A stretch of 30,517 bases of DNA from CAZFQD01 sp964520885 (GTDB taxonomy: Bacteria; Bacillota; Clostridia; Oscillospirales; SIG519), in the NCBI GenBank assembly GCA_964520885.1, contig CAZFQD010000012.1:1-30517 (forward strand), written 5' to 3'. This document shows, one piece after another, positions 5,950 to 13,522 of the stretch (position 1 is the first letter of the stretch; every line of letters starts with the position of its first letter). The notes below the pieces were generated by a model. That model was not told where the DNA came from. It searched no databases and was given only the letters and a program-made list of their open reading frames with translations. Position numbers and translations under genes: made by a program.

Positions 5950-8900
5950 ATGGGAAAAAGATATGTAAAAGATAATAATATTATTAAAGGAATTATTTTA
6001 GCAAGCATTGCCTTTCTAATTCTTTTAGGGCTGTTTTTTTTAGGCTATAAAATATATAAATACATAAAATCCCCAAAACCACAATCCGAGACGGTTTCGC
6101 AAACAGTAATAAAAGAGCCGCCAACAATTAATCCTAATGAAATAATTGTAACTCCTCCCACACCAAATTATAGTAATGTTGTTACTGACGAGGTCGCAGG
6201 AGTTTGGATAGCTTCCGTTTTAAATATTGATTTTCCCTCAAAGCCTAATTTAGATGTGGCTACTTTAAAAAAAGAAATTGACGATATAATTATAACTGCA
6301 AAATCAAGTGGCTTAAATACTATTTTTTTCCAAGTGCGTCCAACTGCTGATGCACTTTACAAATCAAGTTTGTTTCCAACATCTCATTGGCTAACGGGAA
6401 AACAAGGACAACCTTTAATTGAAGGCTTTGACCCATTAGACTATGCAATAAAACAATCCCACAAGCAAAATATGAAACTCCACGCGTGGTTAAATCCTTT
6501 TAGGGTTACAAGCAGTGCCGAATTTACGCAGGAAATGTTAGCGGAAAATAGCCCTGCAAAGTTACATCCCGAATGGGTAATTAAGCACACTGATGGCAAG
6601 TTATATTTTAATCCGGGCATACCTCAGGTTAGAGAACTTGTTATAAACGGAGTTTTGGAAATAGTTAAAAATTACGATATAGACGGAATTCATTATGACG
6701 ATTATTTTTATCCAAGTGAAAAATTTGATGATGATACAGCATACAAAAAATATGGAATAGACTTTAAAAATATTGGCGATTGGCGAAGAGAGAATGTTAA
6801 TATTTTAATAAAAAATACCTATGAGGCAATTAAAAAAGAAAAAAGTGCGGTTTTGTTTGGAGTTAGCCCCTTTGGAATATGGGCAAACAAAGAAAATTTA
6901 ACTGACGGTTCAAATACAAACGGTTTGCAAAGTTATTTTAGCCATTTTGCAGATTCCAAAAAATGGGTAAAGCAAGGATATATTGATTATATCTGCCCAC
7001 AACTTTATTGGGGAATAAATCAAAAGGGGCAGGATTTTAATATCCTTTGTGATTGGTGGGCAAATGTTGTAAAAGGCACTAATGTTAAGTTATATGTTGG
7101 TCATGCTGTTTACAAAATATCAAATGATGATGAAAATTTTAAAAACCCAAATGAAATAACTAATCAAATAGCATATTCAAAACAAAAAGAAAACTATGGG
7201 GGCAGTGTATTTTATGGCTATTCAAACATAAAAAATAACTTTTTAGGAATTAAGGATAAGTTGTATTCCTATTATTTGTCTACTAAAAAACAAAATAAAC
7301 TTTCGGTGTCTAATCCATCAAATGATACGATTTTATATTCTGATAAATGCTTTGCAATAGGTTCTTATAATTCTCTCTTTCCTTTAACAGTAAACGGAAT
7401 AGAGATAACGGATAAAACAAACAGTGGCTATTTTTCTTTATATCTTGATTTGAAAATGGGGGCAAATAATTTTTTAATTGAAAATGGTCAGCAAAAATAT
7501 TCTTTAAAACTAACAAGAAAAGTGCCCCAAAGCAAAACTTTATATATGAATAAATTTGAAATTTCGCAGTGTTACCCCGATGACAGCAGAATTACATTGT
7601 TAGAAGGAGAGCAATTGAGCATTAGTGCTACTGCTCCGGCAGGGGCTATAGTTTGGGCAGTAATTGATGGGCAAAAAATTGATTTAACCACAGGAAGTTT
7701 ACCCCCAGCAAATAAAAAACTTTTATCAGCAGTTTATACAGGCAAATATATAATGCCAAATAAAGCAAATGGCAAAATTGTAAATATAGGAAAGCCAATT
7801 TTTTATGCTAAGGGTTTTTCAAAAACCGCACAAAAAGAGGCTAAAAGTGATATTTTAGTTATGTCGGCAGACTATAAAAGAGTAGCAACAGTTAATAAAG
7901 ATAATGTATTTTTAAGACCATTTCACACAATAGACAATTTTAACGACAGTTATCCTGCGTTCAAAGGGCTTAGCGATTACATAACCGGAGAGCAATATAT
8001 TTTTGATGAGAGAATGGACAAATATTCTGCCTTTGTTCGTTTATCATGCGGACTTTGGCTTGAAAAAGAATATGTTGATATTACAGAAGAAAAAACTCTT
8101 AACTTTTCAGAAATTTCAAAAGCACAACTTTTAAACACTAAAAAATATACAGTTTTAGAATTGACTACAAAAGAAAAAAGTCCTTGCTTTGTAATTGGAT
8201 ATAGCGATAGGGTGGAAATTGTAGTATTTAATGCTGGTTCCTTTACAAATTCAGTTGCAAATTTTATAGAAAATCCTTTGTTTTCAAACATTTCAAATCG
8301 GGCTGATGGGAACAAATTTATTTACACATTAACTCTAAAAAAAGCCGATATGTATTTAGGCTATAAGGTTAAATATGAGGATGGTAAAATTAATGTTTTG
8401 CTAAAAAATCCTTCAAGGTTTATAAGCAAAGAAAAGCCGTTGACAGGCATAAAAATAGCCCTTGATGCAGGGCATGGAACAACTCCCGGTGCTTATGGTC
8501 CGCTTGGAACTTTGGGGTTTTTAGAAAAGGATATAAATTTCTCAATTGTGCAAAGCATTAAAAAGTATTTAGAGGGCTATGGTGCAACAGTAGTGCTTTC
8601 AAGGGGGCAAGAGGGAGGCCGTGATGTTCGTGAAATTGTGCCTTTTTATAGTGAGCAGGAGGTTGATTTAGCCCTATCAATTCACAATAATTCCTTAAAT
8701 TTAAACAAAAATCCTATTGACCAAATTGGTGCAGAAAGTTACTATGCCACCGCACAAACAAAAAAAGCCGCAGAAATAATTTTAGATAAATCGTGCCTTT
8801 ATGCTAATCGTCCAAAAAGATTTACAGAAAAAGGCGACTACATAGTAAGCCGTTATCACCAATGCCCCGCTGTTTTATTGGAAGCCGGTTATATGAGCAA

Positions 8901-9003
8901 TATTTATGAATATGAATGGCTGTCAAATGAGCAAAACAGGGACTTTTACGGGCATTGTATAGCAACTTCAATTATAGATTATTTCAAATGGCAAAACAGT
9001 TAA
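5950..9003 (+). CDS. Membrane-anchored GHL10 (DUF187) glycoside hydrolase-like / N-acetylmuramoyl-L-alanine amidase fusion
   Basis: A 1017-residue wall protein. Residues about 12-38 are one hydrophobic helix after a basic start, so the bulk is outside, anchored in the membrane. Residues about 80-430 match the GHL10/DUF187 barrel (AGVWIASVLN, FFQVRPTADALYKS, LHAWLNPFR, and HYDDYFYP near 247-254), a putative glycan-cleaving domain. Residues about 430-830 are unassigned beta-rich sequence. Residues about 834-1012 form an Amidase_3 domain with the zinc/catalytic set intact: DAGHG, a glutamate in GFLEKD, SIHNN and LLEAGYMSN. The pair could cut both glycan and stem peptide of peptidoglycan. Ribosome site GAGGAG lies 7 bases before the ATG. 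It is monocistronic, closed by a hairpin overlapping its stop. Both domains are confident; substrate specificity is inference. Confidence 0.88.
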   Translation: MGKRYVKDNNIIKGIILASIAFLILLGLFFLGYKIYKYIKSPKPQSETVSQTVIKEPPTINPNEIIVTPPTPNYSNVVTDEVAGVWIASVLNIDFPSKPNLDVATLKKEIDDIIITAKSSGLNTIFFQVRPTADALYKSSLFPTSHWLTGKQGQPLIEGFDPLDYAIKQSHKQNMKLHAWLNPFRVTSSAEFTQEMLAENSPAKLHPEWVIKHTDGKLYFNPGIPQVRELVINGVLEIVKNYDIDGIHYDDYFYPSEKFDDDTAYKKYGIDFKNIGDWRRENVNILIKNTYEAIKKEKSAVLFGVSPFGIWANKENLTDGSNTNGLQSYFSHFADSKKWVKQGYIDYICPQLYWGINQKGQDFNILCDWWANVVKGTNVKLYVGHAVYKISNDDENFKNPNEITNQIAYSKQKENYGGSVFYGYSNIKNNFLGIKDKLYSYYLSTKKQNKLSVSNPSNDTILYSDKCFAIGSYNSLFPLTVNGIEITDKTNSGYFSLYLDLKMGANNFLIENGQQKYSLKLTRKVPQSKTLYMNKFEISQCYPDDSRITLLEGEQLSISATAPAGAIVWAVIDGQKIDLTTGSLPPANKKLLSAVYTGKYIMPNKANGKIVNIGKPIFYAKGFSKTAQKEAKSDILVMSADYKRVATVNKDNVFLRPFHTIDNFNDSYPAFKGLSDYITGEQYIFDERMDKYSAFVRLSCGLWLEKEYVDITEEKTLNFSEISKAQLLNTKKYTVLELTTKEKSPCFVIGYSDRVEIVVFNAGSFTNSVANFIENPLFSNISNRADGNKFIYTLTLKKADMYLGYKVKYEDGKINVLLKNPSRFISKEKPLTGIKIALDAGHGTTPGAYGPLGTLGFLEKDINFSIVQSIKKYLEGYGATVVLSRGQEGGRDVREIVPFYSEQEVDLALSIHNNSLNLNKNPIDQIGAESYYATAQTKKAAEIILDKSCLYANRPKRFTEKGDYIVSRYHQCPAVLLEAGYMSNIYEYEWLSNEQNRDFYGHCIATSIIDYFKWQNS

Positions 9004-9025
9004 AATTATGCTAAGCATAATTTTA
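9001..9025 (+). terminator. Hairpin overlapping the stop codon of the GHL10-amidase gene
   Basis: Perfect 11-bp stem TAAAATTATGC/GCATAATTTTA around TAA; the gene's stop codon is the first base triplet of the stem. No long T-run follows, so it may protect the 3' end rather than terminate strictly. Confidence 0.55.
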
Positions 9026-9158
9026 ATGAAACAGTGAACAGCGAACAAATTTCGCAACCAAAATTTATAAGCTTTCGCTTTTGTTCTTGCTTCTCTCCTC
9101 TTGTTTGTTTGCTTTTTTAACGCAAATTTAAAGCGATTTTTTTAATAAAATTATATTG

Positions 9159-9197
9159 AAAAATCCCACCTTCAAAATTGAAAGTGAGATTTTTTAT
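9159..9197. terminator. Bidirectional terminator after SLOG-A
   Basis: Stem AAAATCCCACCTTC/GAAAGTGAGATTTT with AAAATT loop, flanked by A and T runs. A near-identical copy is at 10134-10170 next to SLOG-B, including about 40 bp of upstream flank, showing these segments are duplicated. Confidence 0.82.
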
Positions 9198-9238
9198 TTT
9201 TTAGAATGTTTAAAAATTATGAATTGTCATAGCCCCTA

Positions 9239-9697
9239 TTATATTTTTATCTCTATTACTTCTTTGCCAAGACTTTTTGCATAATTTATTGAATGTAATG
9301 TTTCATCTATATTTCTGCCATCAAAAACAGAAATAACCAATTGAGAAAAATTTACCATTAAACGATTTCGCTTTAAAAAACACCCTTCATAATATTTTTC
9401 AGATGTTATGCCAACAACTTTACATTTATCAAGCATTTTTTGAAAGCAAATGTTGGTTATATTAAGTTTGCCCAAATGTGAGATAGCCGCTTCTAACGAG
9501 ATATTCGGATATTCACCCATAAGTTCTACAACAATATCGGCAAACATTAAATCAATTACATCTTCAAAGCTTGAAATAAAATGTGTAAACCCATTCTTAA
9601 TAGCCTTTATTATTTCTTTTCTCAATCTTTCTTTAATAAAGTATATTTTTTCTTCGCTTATTTCCCTTTGTCCAATAATACAACATGTTTTTTGCAT
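9239..9697 (-). CDS. SLOG-superfamily (YpsA/DUF1273-like) protein, copy A
   Basis: A 152-residue cytoplasmic protein starting MQKTCCIIGQREI. The frame is open to 9766, but the GGAGG site lies before the ATG at 9697. The fold resembles SLOG (SMF/DprA-LOG) proteins, a Rossmann-type family predicted or shown to bind nucleotides or nucleic acids; B. subtilis YpsA is a relative. Visible landmarks are strand CCIIGQRE, an FEDVIDLMFADIV segment, KRNRLMVNFSQLVISVFDG and KSLGKEVIEI. Compared with the intact copy at 29 kb, GHR has become GQR, the glycine-rich GMALGSD has become SFEDVID, and GGT has become DET. The RNR motif is kept. It is divergent from an XRE-type protein at 9827 and about 77% identical to copy B at 10225. 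Ligand and role are unknown. Confidence 0.8.
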   Translation of the reverse strand: MQKTCCIIGQREISEEKIYFIKERLRKEIIKAIKNGFTHFISSFEDVIDLMFADIVVELMGEYPNISLEAAISHLGKLNITNICFQKMLDKCKVVGITSEKYYEGCFLKRNRLMVNFSQLVISVFDGRNIDETLHSINYAKSLGKEVIEIKI

Positions 9698-9713
9698 AAA
9701 TAAACCTCCATTC

Positions 9714-9810
9714 GTTATATATCGTAAATTATAACACATTTTTTGTATTTGGGATATATCCCACACAAAATAATTTTAATTAAATTATAATTATATTACG
9801 ATATATCATA
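9714..9810. promoter_or_regulatory. Symmetric divergent control region of module 2
   Basis: An exact 11-bp inverted repeat, ATATATCGTAA (9717-9727) and TTACGATATAT (9796-9806), flanks a perfect 12-bp palindrome GGGATATATCCC (9751-9762) near the centre. The arms lie next to the two start regions, so one regulator could bind both promoters at once. The XRE protein encoded at 9827 is the obvious candidate binder. Confidence 0.65.
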
Positions 9811-9826
9811 AAACGGAGGAAATAAA

Positions 9827-10069
9827 ATGAATACAAAACAAGCTGTTGCCAAAAGAATTATACAATTGTGTAAAGAAAAGAATATAACCATTAATACACT
9901 TGGAAACATTGCAGGAATCAATCCATCCACTATTTACAGCATTCTCAATACAAAAAGCAAAAATCCAGGTATTATTACTATTAAAAAAATATGTGACGGA
10001 TTAGAAATAAGTTTAATTGATTTTTTTAATATTGTTGATTTTAGAGAATTAGAACAGGAAATTAAATAA
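9827..10069 (+). CDS. XRE/Cro-C1-type helix-turn-helix regulator
   Basis: An 80-residue protein that is almost entirely one HTH domain. Residues about 8-70 show the helix pattern AKRIIQLCKEKNITINTLG, turn, AGINPSTIYSILN (recognition helix), then TIKKICDGLEISLIDFF, typical of Cro/C1-type repressors. There is no effector or dimerisation domain beyond a short acidic tail. Ribosome site GGAGGAAAT lies 7 bases before the ATG. It is divergent from SLOG-A across the palindromic spacer 9714-9810 and probably controls both genes. After its stop at 10069 a duplicated terminator block follows. A phage-type origin is possible. Confidence 0.88.
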   Translation: MNTKQAVAKRIIQLCKEKNITINTLGNIAGINPSTIYSILNTKSKNPGIITIKKICDGLEISLIDFFNIVDFRELEQEIK

Positions 10070-10133
10070 TTGATAATTGAGAATTAATATGTTGCTTAAA
10101 ATTTAAAGCGATTTTTTTAATAAAATTATATTG

Positions 10134-10170
10134 AAAAATCCCACCTTCAAAATTGAAAGTGGGATTTTTT
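10134..10170. terminator. Bidirectional terminator between XRE gene and SLOG-B
   Basis: AAAAATCCCACCTTC and GAAAGTGGGATTTTTT pair around AAAATT. It serves both the converging XRE gene (plus) and SLOG-B (minus). It is the second copy of the block at 9159-9197. Confidence 0.88.
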
Positions 10171-10224
10171 GTTGTTTATGAGTTTAAAAATCGTGTATTG
10201 TTATAGCCTCAATGCAAATTAGTA

Positions 10225-10680
10225 TTATATTTTTATCTCTATTACTTCTTTACCAAGACTTTTTACATAATTCATTGTATGTATTGTTTCATTTATATCT
10301 TTACCATCAAAAACAGAAATAACCATTTGAGAGAAATTTATTATTAAACCATTTCGCTCTAAAAAACACCCTTCATAATATTTTCTAGATGTTATATTAA
10401 CAATTTTACATTTATCAAGCATTCTGCGATAGCAAATGTTAGTTATATTTAATCTTTCCAAATGTGAGATAGTCGCTTCTAAAGTGATATTTGGATATTT
10501 ATCCATAAGTTCTATAACAATATCGGCAAACAATAAATCAACCACATCTTCAAAGTTTGAAATAAAATGTGTGAACCCATTTTTAATAGCTTTTATTATT
10601 TCTACTTTTAATTTTTCTTTAAGAAAGTAGATTTTTTCTTCGCCTATTTCACTCTGCCAGATAATACAACAAGTTTTCAC
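10225..10680 (-). CDS. SLOG-superfamily protein, copy B (motif-degenerate)
   Basis: A 151-residue paralogue of SLOG-A (35 differences in 150 aligned positions). It starts with GTG at 10680, 8 bases after AGAGGTG. All four landmark motifs kept in the 29-kb copy have changed: GHR is WQS here, the GMALGSD segment is NFEDVVD, RNR is RNG, and GGT is NET. The hydrophobic core strands and the C-terminal KSLGKEVIEIKI are preserved, and the frame is intact. It therefore looks like a protein that keeps its fold but has lost the presumed ligand site, either a regulator-only form or a gene beginning to decay. It is divergent from the RHH protein at 10815. Confidence 0.77.
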   Translation of the reverse strand: MKTCCIIWQSEIGEEKIYFLKEKLKVEIIKAIKNGFTHFISNFEDVVDLLFADIVIELMDKYPNITLEATISHLERLNITNICYRRMLDKCKIVNITSRKYYEGCFLERNGLIINFSQMVISVFDGKDINETIHTMNYVKSLGKEVIEIKI

Positions 10681-10723
10681 CTTTAAACACCTCTATTAAA
10701 TAATATTTAAATAATATCATAAA

Positions 10724-10761
10724 GGTTATAATAATGCAACCATAATTGGTTATATTATTAA
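10724..10761. promoter_or_regulatory. Repeats in the divergent spacer of module 3 (candidate operator)
   Basis: Two direct repeats, GGTTATAATAAT (10724-10735) and GGTTATATTATT (10748-10759), are 24 bp apart, and AACC-ATAATT-GGTT (10738-10751) forms an inverted repeat between them. Direct plus inverted half-sites fit cooperative binding by an RHH protein such as the one at 10815. Confidence 0.5.
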
Positions 10762-10814
10762 TTGTAACAAATGATAAAATTAATTACAAATATGAATACA
10801 AAAGAGGGTTTTTT

Positions 10815-10985
10815 ATGTTTATTATTGAAAACGAGTTTAAAGGTGCAAACATTTCAAGAACAATTAGATTTACTGAAAAAATGTATGAAGAATTAAACAA
10901 AATTGCAAAAGAAAATGATATTTCTTTTAATCTATTAGTGCTACAATGTTGTAAATATGCTATTAATAATATGGAGAAAGATTAA
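10815..10985 (+). CDS. Small ribbon-helix-helix-like DNA-binding protein
   Basis: A 56-residue protein. Strand ISRTIRFTEK, first helix MYEELNKIAKEN, then ISFNLLVLQCCKYAINN as the second helix, give the RHH pattern. The frame is open upstream to 10746 but only from a TTG inside the operator region; the ATG at 10815 is preceded by AGAGGG at a good distance. It is divergent from SLOG-B. It is only distantly similar to the RHH protein at 4988 and unrelated to the XRE partner of SLOG-A. Likely an autoregulator of the module; DNA target and any effector are unknown. Confidence 0.72.
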   Translation: MFIIENEFKGANISRTIRFTEKMYEELNKIAKENDISFNLLVLQCCKYAINNMEKD

Positions 10986-11137
10986 TAGAGAATATACTTA
11001 AATAAAGTCAAAGCATTGGATTTATTGAGTTATTATGGTATAATTAGGCAATTATATAAATAAATCTTTATGTTTATTAAATTTGTTTTAATTATTTTAG
11101 GTACCTATTTTTACTTTTATGTTTGATATAAATAATA

Positions 11138-11413
11138 CAACTGGCGACACAAAGGTCGCCCATACAAACGGATTGGTAAATTTCAGCCTTGCAAAAAAAG
11201 CGGAACGCATTAATGCGTTCTCTACAATATTAATATATATGCTTTATATCTCTGTGCTATTTTAGTAGTTAGTAGTTAGTATAAAAATTCAAAGAAAATG
11301 GCTATAATCCTCAGTCAGCTTTGCTGACAGCTCCTTTATAAAAGGAGCCTTTAATTAAATTCACCATTCACCTTTAGTTCTTAGCCAAAAAATGTTCTTT
11401 GTGTCCTTTGTGG
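11138..11413. repeat. Composite of several dispersed-repeat fragments
   Basis: Within 280 bp there are: a GGCGAC...GTCGCC palindrome (11143-11160), a GGAACGCATTAATGCGTTC palindrome (11202-11220) followed by TCTACA, the GTCAGC-subtype two-hairpin element on the minus strand (11309-11350), and the TGTGTCCTTTGTGGTTAAA phrase (about 11399). The adjoining stretch 10986-11137 is AT-rich and shows nothing I can name. Confidence 0.7.
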
Positions 11414-12082
11414 TTAAAAATTTTTATCTGCTCCGCAAATTTTTACACAAATCCCGCAAACAGCCCCTCTGCCAATACTTGCAAACTCTCTTTTCATATA
11501 ATTACTACAAGCAGAATAATCAAGCAAAGCATTGTCGGGATTTTGCCCATCAAATTCAATGTTTTTAATAGCCAAAGCGGGACAGGCTTTTACGCATAAA
11601 TCACAGCATACGCAAATTGATTTTGGCATTGTGCTATTTCCGTTTAACTCACAATTAGTAAAAATAGTTCCCAATCTAACCCTTGTTCCATATTTGTTGT
11701 GCAAAAACAAAGCACTTTTGCCAATAGTTCCAAGCCCTGAAAGACAAGCGATTTTTTTGTGCGAATATCGTCCTTTAAACTCGTTACCATTCTCATTTAT
11801 GCTTTGTGAAGCCGCAACTGTAATATATTTATATCCGTTTTGCTCTAAATAAAGACCAGTTTTTAGCATTATATTATCAATTAACGCATTAACAGTTCGG
11901 TAATGATTAAAATAAGTATGCGTTGGCTTTTGTTCTATTTCATCAATAATTGCATCAGAAAGCTTTACAACAATGCTAATTGCATTTTTGAAACCTGCAA
12001 AATCGTCAACCTTTGCAAAGCCCACATCACTTGCACCAAGATTTAATATATATTTGTATAATTCTTCTTTAAATTTGTTCAT
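11414..12082 (-). CDS. QueG-like double [4Fe-4S] cluster protein
   Basis: A 222-residue protein with an N-terminal part like the epoxyqueuosine reductase family and a C-terminal ferredoxin-like part. Cysteines are arranged for two [4Fe-4S] clusters: CVCCDLCVKACP (about residues 158-169) and CGICVKIC near the end. The segment GLGTIGKSALFLHNKYGTRVRLG is typical of QueG-like proteins and their relatives. True QueG, the cobalamin-dependent tRNA modification enzyme, is usually longer than 300 residues, so this is more likely the short uncharacterised relative found in anaerobes. It is a cytoplasmic redox protein by inference. It is divergent from the DUF4364 gene with about 96 bp between starts. 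Confidence 0.8.
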   Translation of the reverse strand: MNKFKEELYKYILNLGASDVGFAKVDDFAGFKNAISIVVKLSDAIIDEIEQKPTHTYFNHYRTVNALIDNIMLKTGLYLEQNGYKYITVAASQSINENGNEFKGRYSHKKIACLSGLGTIGKSALFLHNKYGTRVRLGTIFTNCELNGNSTMPKSICVCCDLCVKACPALAIKNIEFDGQNPDNALLDYSACSNYMKREFASIGRGAVCGICVKICGADKNF

Positions 12083-12178
12083 ATTGGTTTTCCCTCTTGA
12101 AATTATTAATTTTTTACTGTATTATTATAGCATAAAATTTTTGAAAAACAATAATCTAAGTGTGGGGGTAAAAGCAAA

Positions 12179-12724
12179 ATGACCGAATTAGATGGATTAA
12201 AGGATAAAAACGATGTTAAAATATTAATACTTTTCTTATTAAAAAACATTAATTACCCTTTAACTATTACAAATATAAGCGATATTTTAATTAGATATGG
12301 GCAAGCAAACTATTTTGATATTGCAGAAGGCTTAGAGGAGTTAGTTATTAAAATGTTTGTTGAAAAAATTGAAAATGAGCATAAAGTTACACATTATCAT
12401 CCAACTGGACAGGGGCTAAAATCAGTAGAGCAACTTTATAGTATGCTTCCATCTTCGGTTAGAGAAAAAACGATGCGTTCGGCTTTAAAAACCCTTGCAA
12501 GTATCAAAAGAGATAGCCAAATAATTAGCGATACGCAAAAAACTGATTATGGCTATTTGGTTAATTGCCAAATTAAAGATGAGCAATTTGATATTTTTAA
12601 GTTTTCTCTTTTCGTGCCAAATGAAATTCAAGCAAAAATTGTGCAAAAAAACTTTAAAGACAATCCGGAATACATTTATAAAGCATTAATTGAGATAATA
12701 ACAAAGGAAGACGAAAATAATTGA
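12179..12724 (+). CDS. DUF4364 family protein
   Basis: A 181-residue cytoplasmic protein of a family common in Clostridia and annotated only as DUF4364. The first ~80 residues have a winged-helix look (LLKNINYPLTITNISDILI, then a helix GLEELVIKMFVEKIE and a wing HKVTHYHPTGQG), so it may bind DNA or act as a regulator; the rest has strand-rich sequence YGYLVNCQIKDEQFDIFKF. Ribosome site TGGGGG lies about 10 bases before the ATG. The next gene, for a membrane protein, follows after a two-hairpin repeat at 12736. Family identification is from recall of the sequence pattern; function is not established. Confidence 0.75.
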   Translation: MTELDGLKDKNDVKILILFLLKNINYPLTITNISDILIRYGQANYFDIAEGLEELVIKMFVEKIENEHKVTHYHPTGQGLKSVEQLYSMLPSSVREKTMRSALKTLASIKRDSQIISDTQKTDYGYLVNCQIKDEQFDIFKFSLFVPNEIQAKIVQKNFKDNPEYIYKALIEIITKEDENN

Positions 12725-12735
12725 CAATTATTAAA

Positions 12736-12780
12736 GCCTCCTTTTTACAAAGGAGGTGTCGCCAAAGGCAACGGAGGATT
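12736..12780 (+). repeat. Two-hairpin dispersed repeat, GTCGCC subtype
   Basis: Copy of the 4647 element with one change in the second stem (GGCAAC instead of GGCGAC). It lies 11 bp after the DUF4364 stop and before the next start at 12815, so it could sit in a shared transcript. Confidence 0.75.
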
Positions 12781-12814
12781 AGACTATATATAGAATGAGA
12801 GGACGAAAAAATTA

Positions 12815-13315
12815 ATGAAAAAAAACATAATATTTGCACTAAAATTAACTCCAAATTTTATTTTAGCAAGTATATTAACCTTTATGAGTTTGCCAATATC
12901 ACTTGCAATAAAAAATAATTTGTCTGTTGTTTTTACTTCAATAATGCCAATAATTCTTTTGTATTTTTTAGTTTATAAGTCAGTTTGGTTAGAGGGGTTT
13001 AGAAGCCCAAACAGAATTAAATTAGGGCAAGAAATATATTTTAAATATAAAGGATTAGTTGTTGGGGTTTTTGTAATTGTGCCATCTCTAATATTTCTTT
13101 TGATTTATATTTTAACTAAAAGCTTAATTTTTGCCATTCCTTTTTACATTTTGAATTTTAATTTATTTCCATTAAACACAATTTTTCCAAACACTTATTA
13201 TATACTTTACTTTATTATTATTTTATTTATTCCAATTATAAGTACAATTGCATATCATTTAGGCTTTAAACGAATTGAGCTTTTAAAAAATATTATGTAT
13301 AAAAAAACAAAATAG
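12815..13315 (+). CDS. Predicted membrane protein, unknown function
   Basis: A 166-residue protein with four hydrophobic segments: about residues 12-30, 38-58, 88-125 (long, possibly two) and 130-152. It has short basic ends, fitting a small polytopic protein. The motif SVWLEGFRSPNRIKLGQ lies in a loop after the second segment. I do not recognise a named family, although clostridial genomes often carry a protein like this near DUF4364. The GAGGA ribosome site lies about 12 bases before the ATG. A terminator follows at 13334, so it may be the last gene of a DUF4364 operon. Confidence 0.72.
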   Translation: MKKNIIFALKLTPNFILASILTFMSLPISLAIKNNLSVVFTSIMPIILLYFLVYKSVWLEGFRSPNRIKLGQEIYFKYKGLVVGVFVIVPSLIFLLIYILTKSLIFAIPFYILNFNLFPLNTIFPNTYYILYFIIILFIPIISTIAYHLGFKRIELLKNIMYKKTK

Positions 13316-13333
13316 AAAAAAACATACTTTTAC

Positions 13334-13370
13334 CCCTTTGAAGCATAGAATTCAAAGGGACATTTTTTTT
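13334..13370 (+). terminator. Terminator after the membrane protein gene
   Basis: Stem CCCTTTGAA/TTCAAAGGG (13334-13359) with an 8-base loop, followed by ACATTTTTTTT. Confidence 0.88.
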
Positions 13371-13510
13371 GCAAGAAATAAACAACACATTGGGTCGTTG
13401 TCGGCTTAAAATATCCGTTTGCATATATAAAATATGCGGCACGGCTATTTTTTCGCCTTACGCCTACCACTGTATTGCTTCTTTCTTCCAAAAATTTTTC
13501 TTAAGAAAGG
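13371..13510. other. Unexplained 140-bp segment before cwlD
   Basis: This stretch is richer in GC than its neighbours and contains a GCATAT/ATATGC hairpin (about 13421-13437) and a TTCGCCTTACGCC segment. On the minus strand one frame is open for about 50 codons through the terminator, but with no convincing start or ribosome site. I have an impression that related segments occur before genes in other Clostridia, but cannot verify it here. Possibilities are a leader RNA, a dispersed repeat or a peptide gene remnant. Confidence 0.35.
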
Positions 13511-13522
13511 AGTTAAATTAGT

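Noticed and set aside
7977..8315. 112-codon minus-strand frame inside the GHL10-amidase gene
   Set aside because: It lies wholly within a strong gene on the other strand, has no ribosome site and no recognisable motif.
9239..10985. Prophage or conjugative element carrying the SLOG modules
   Set aside because: No integrase, relaxase, capsid or replication genes are present nearby, and flanking genes are ordinary chromosomal ones.
11532..11852. 106-codon plus-strand frame inside the QueG-like gene
   Set aside because: It is the complement of a gene with clear cluster-binding cysteines; no start signal or homology pattern.
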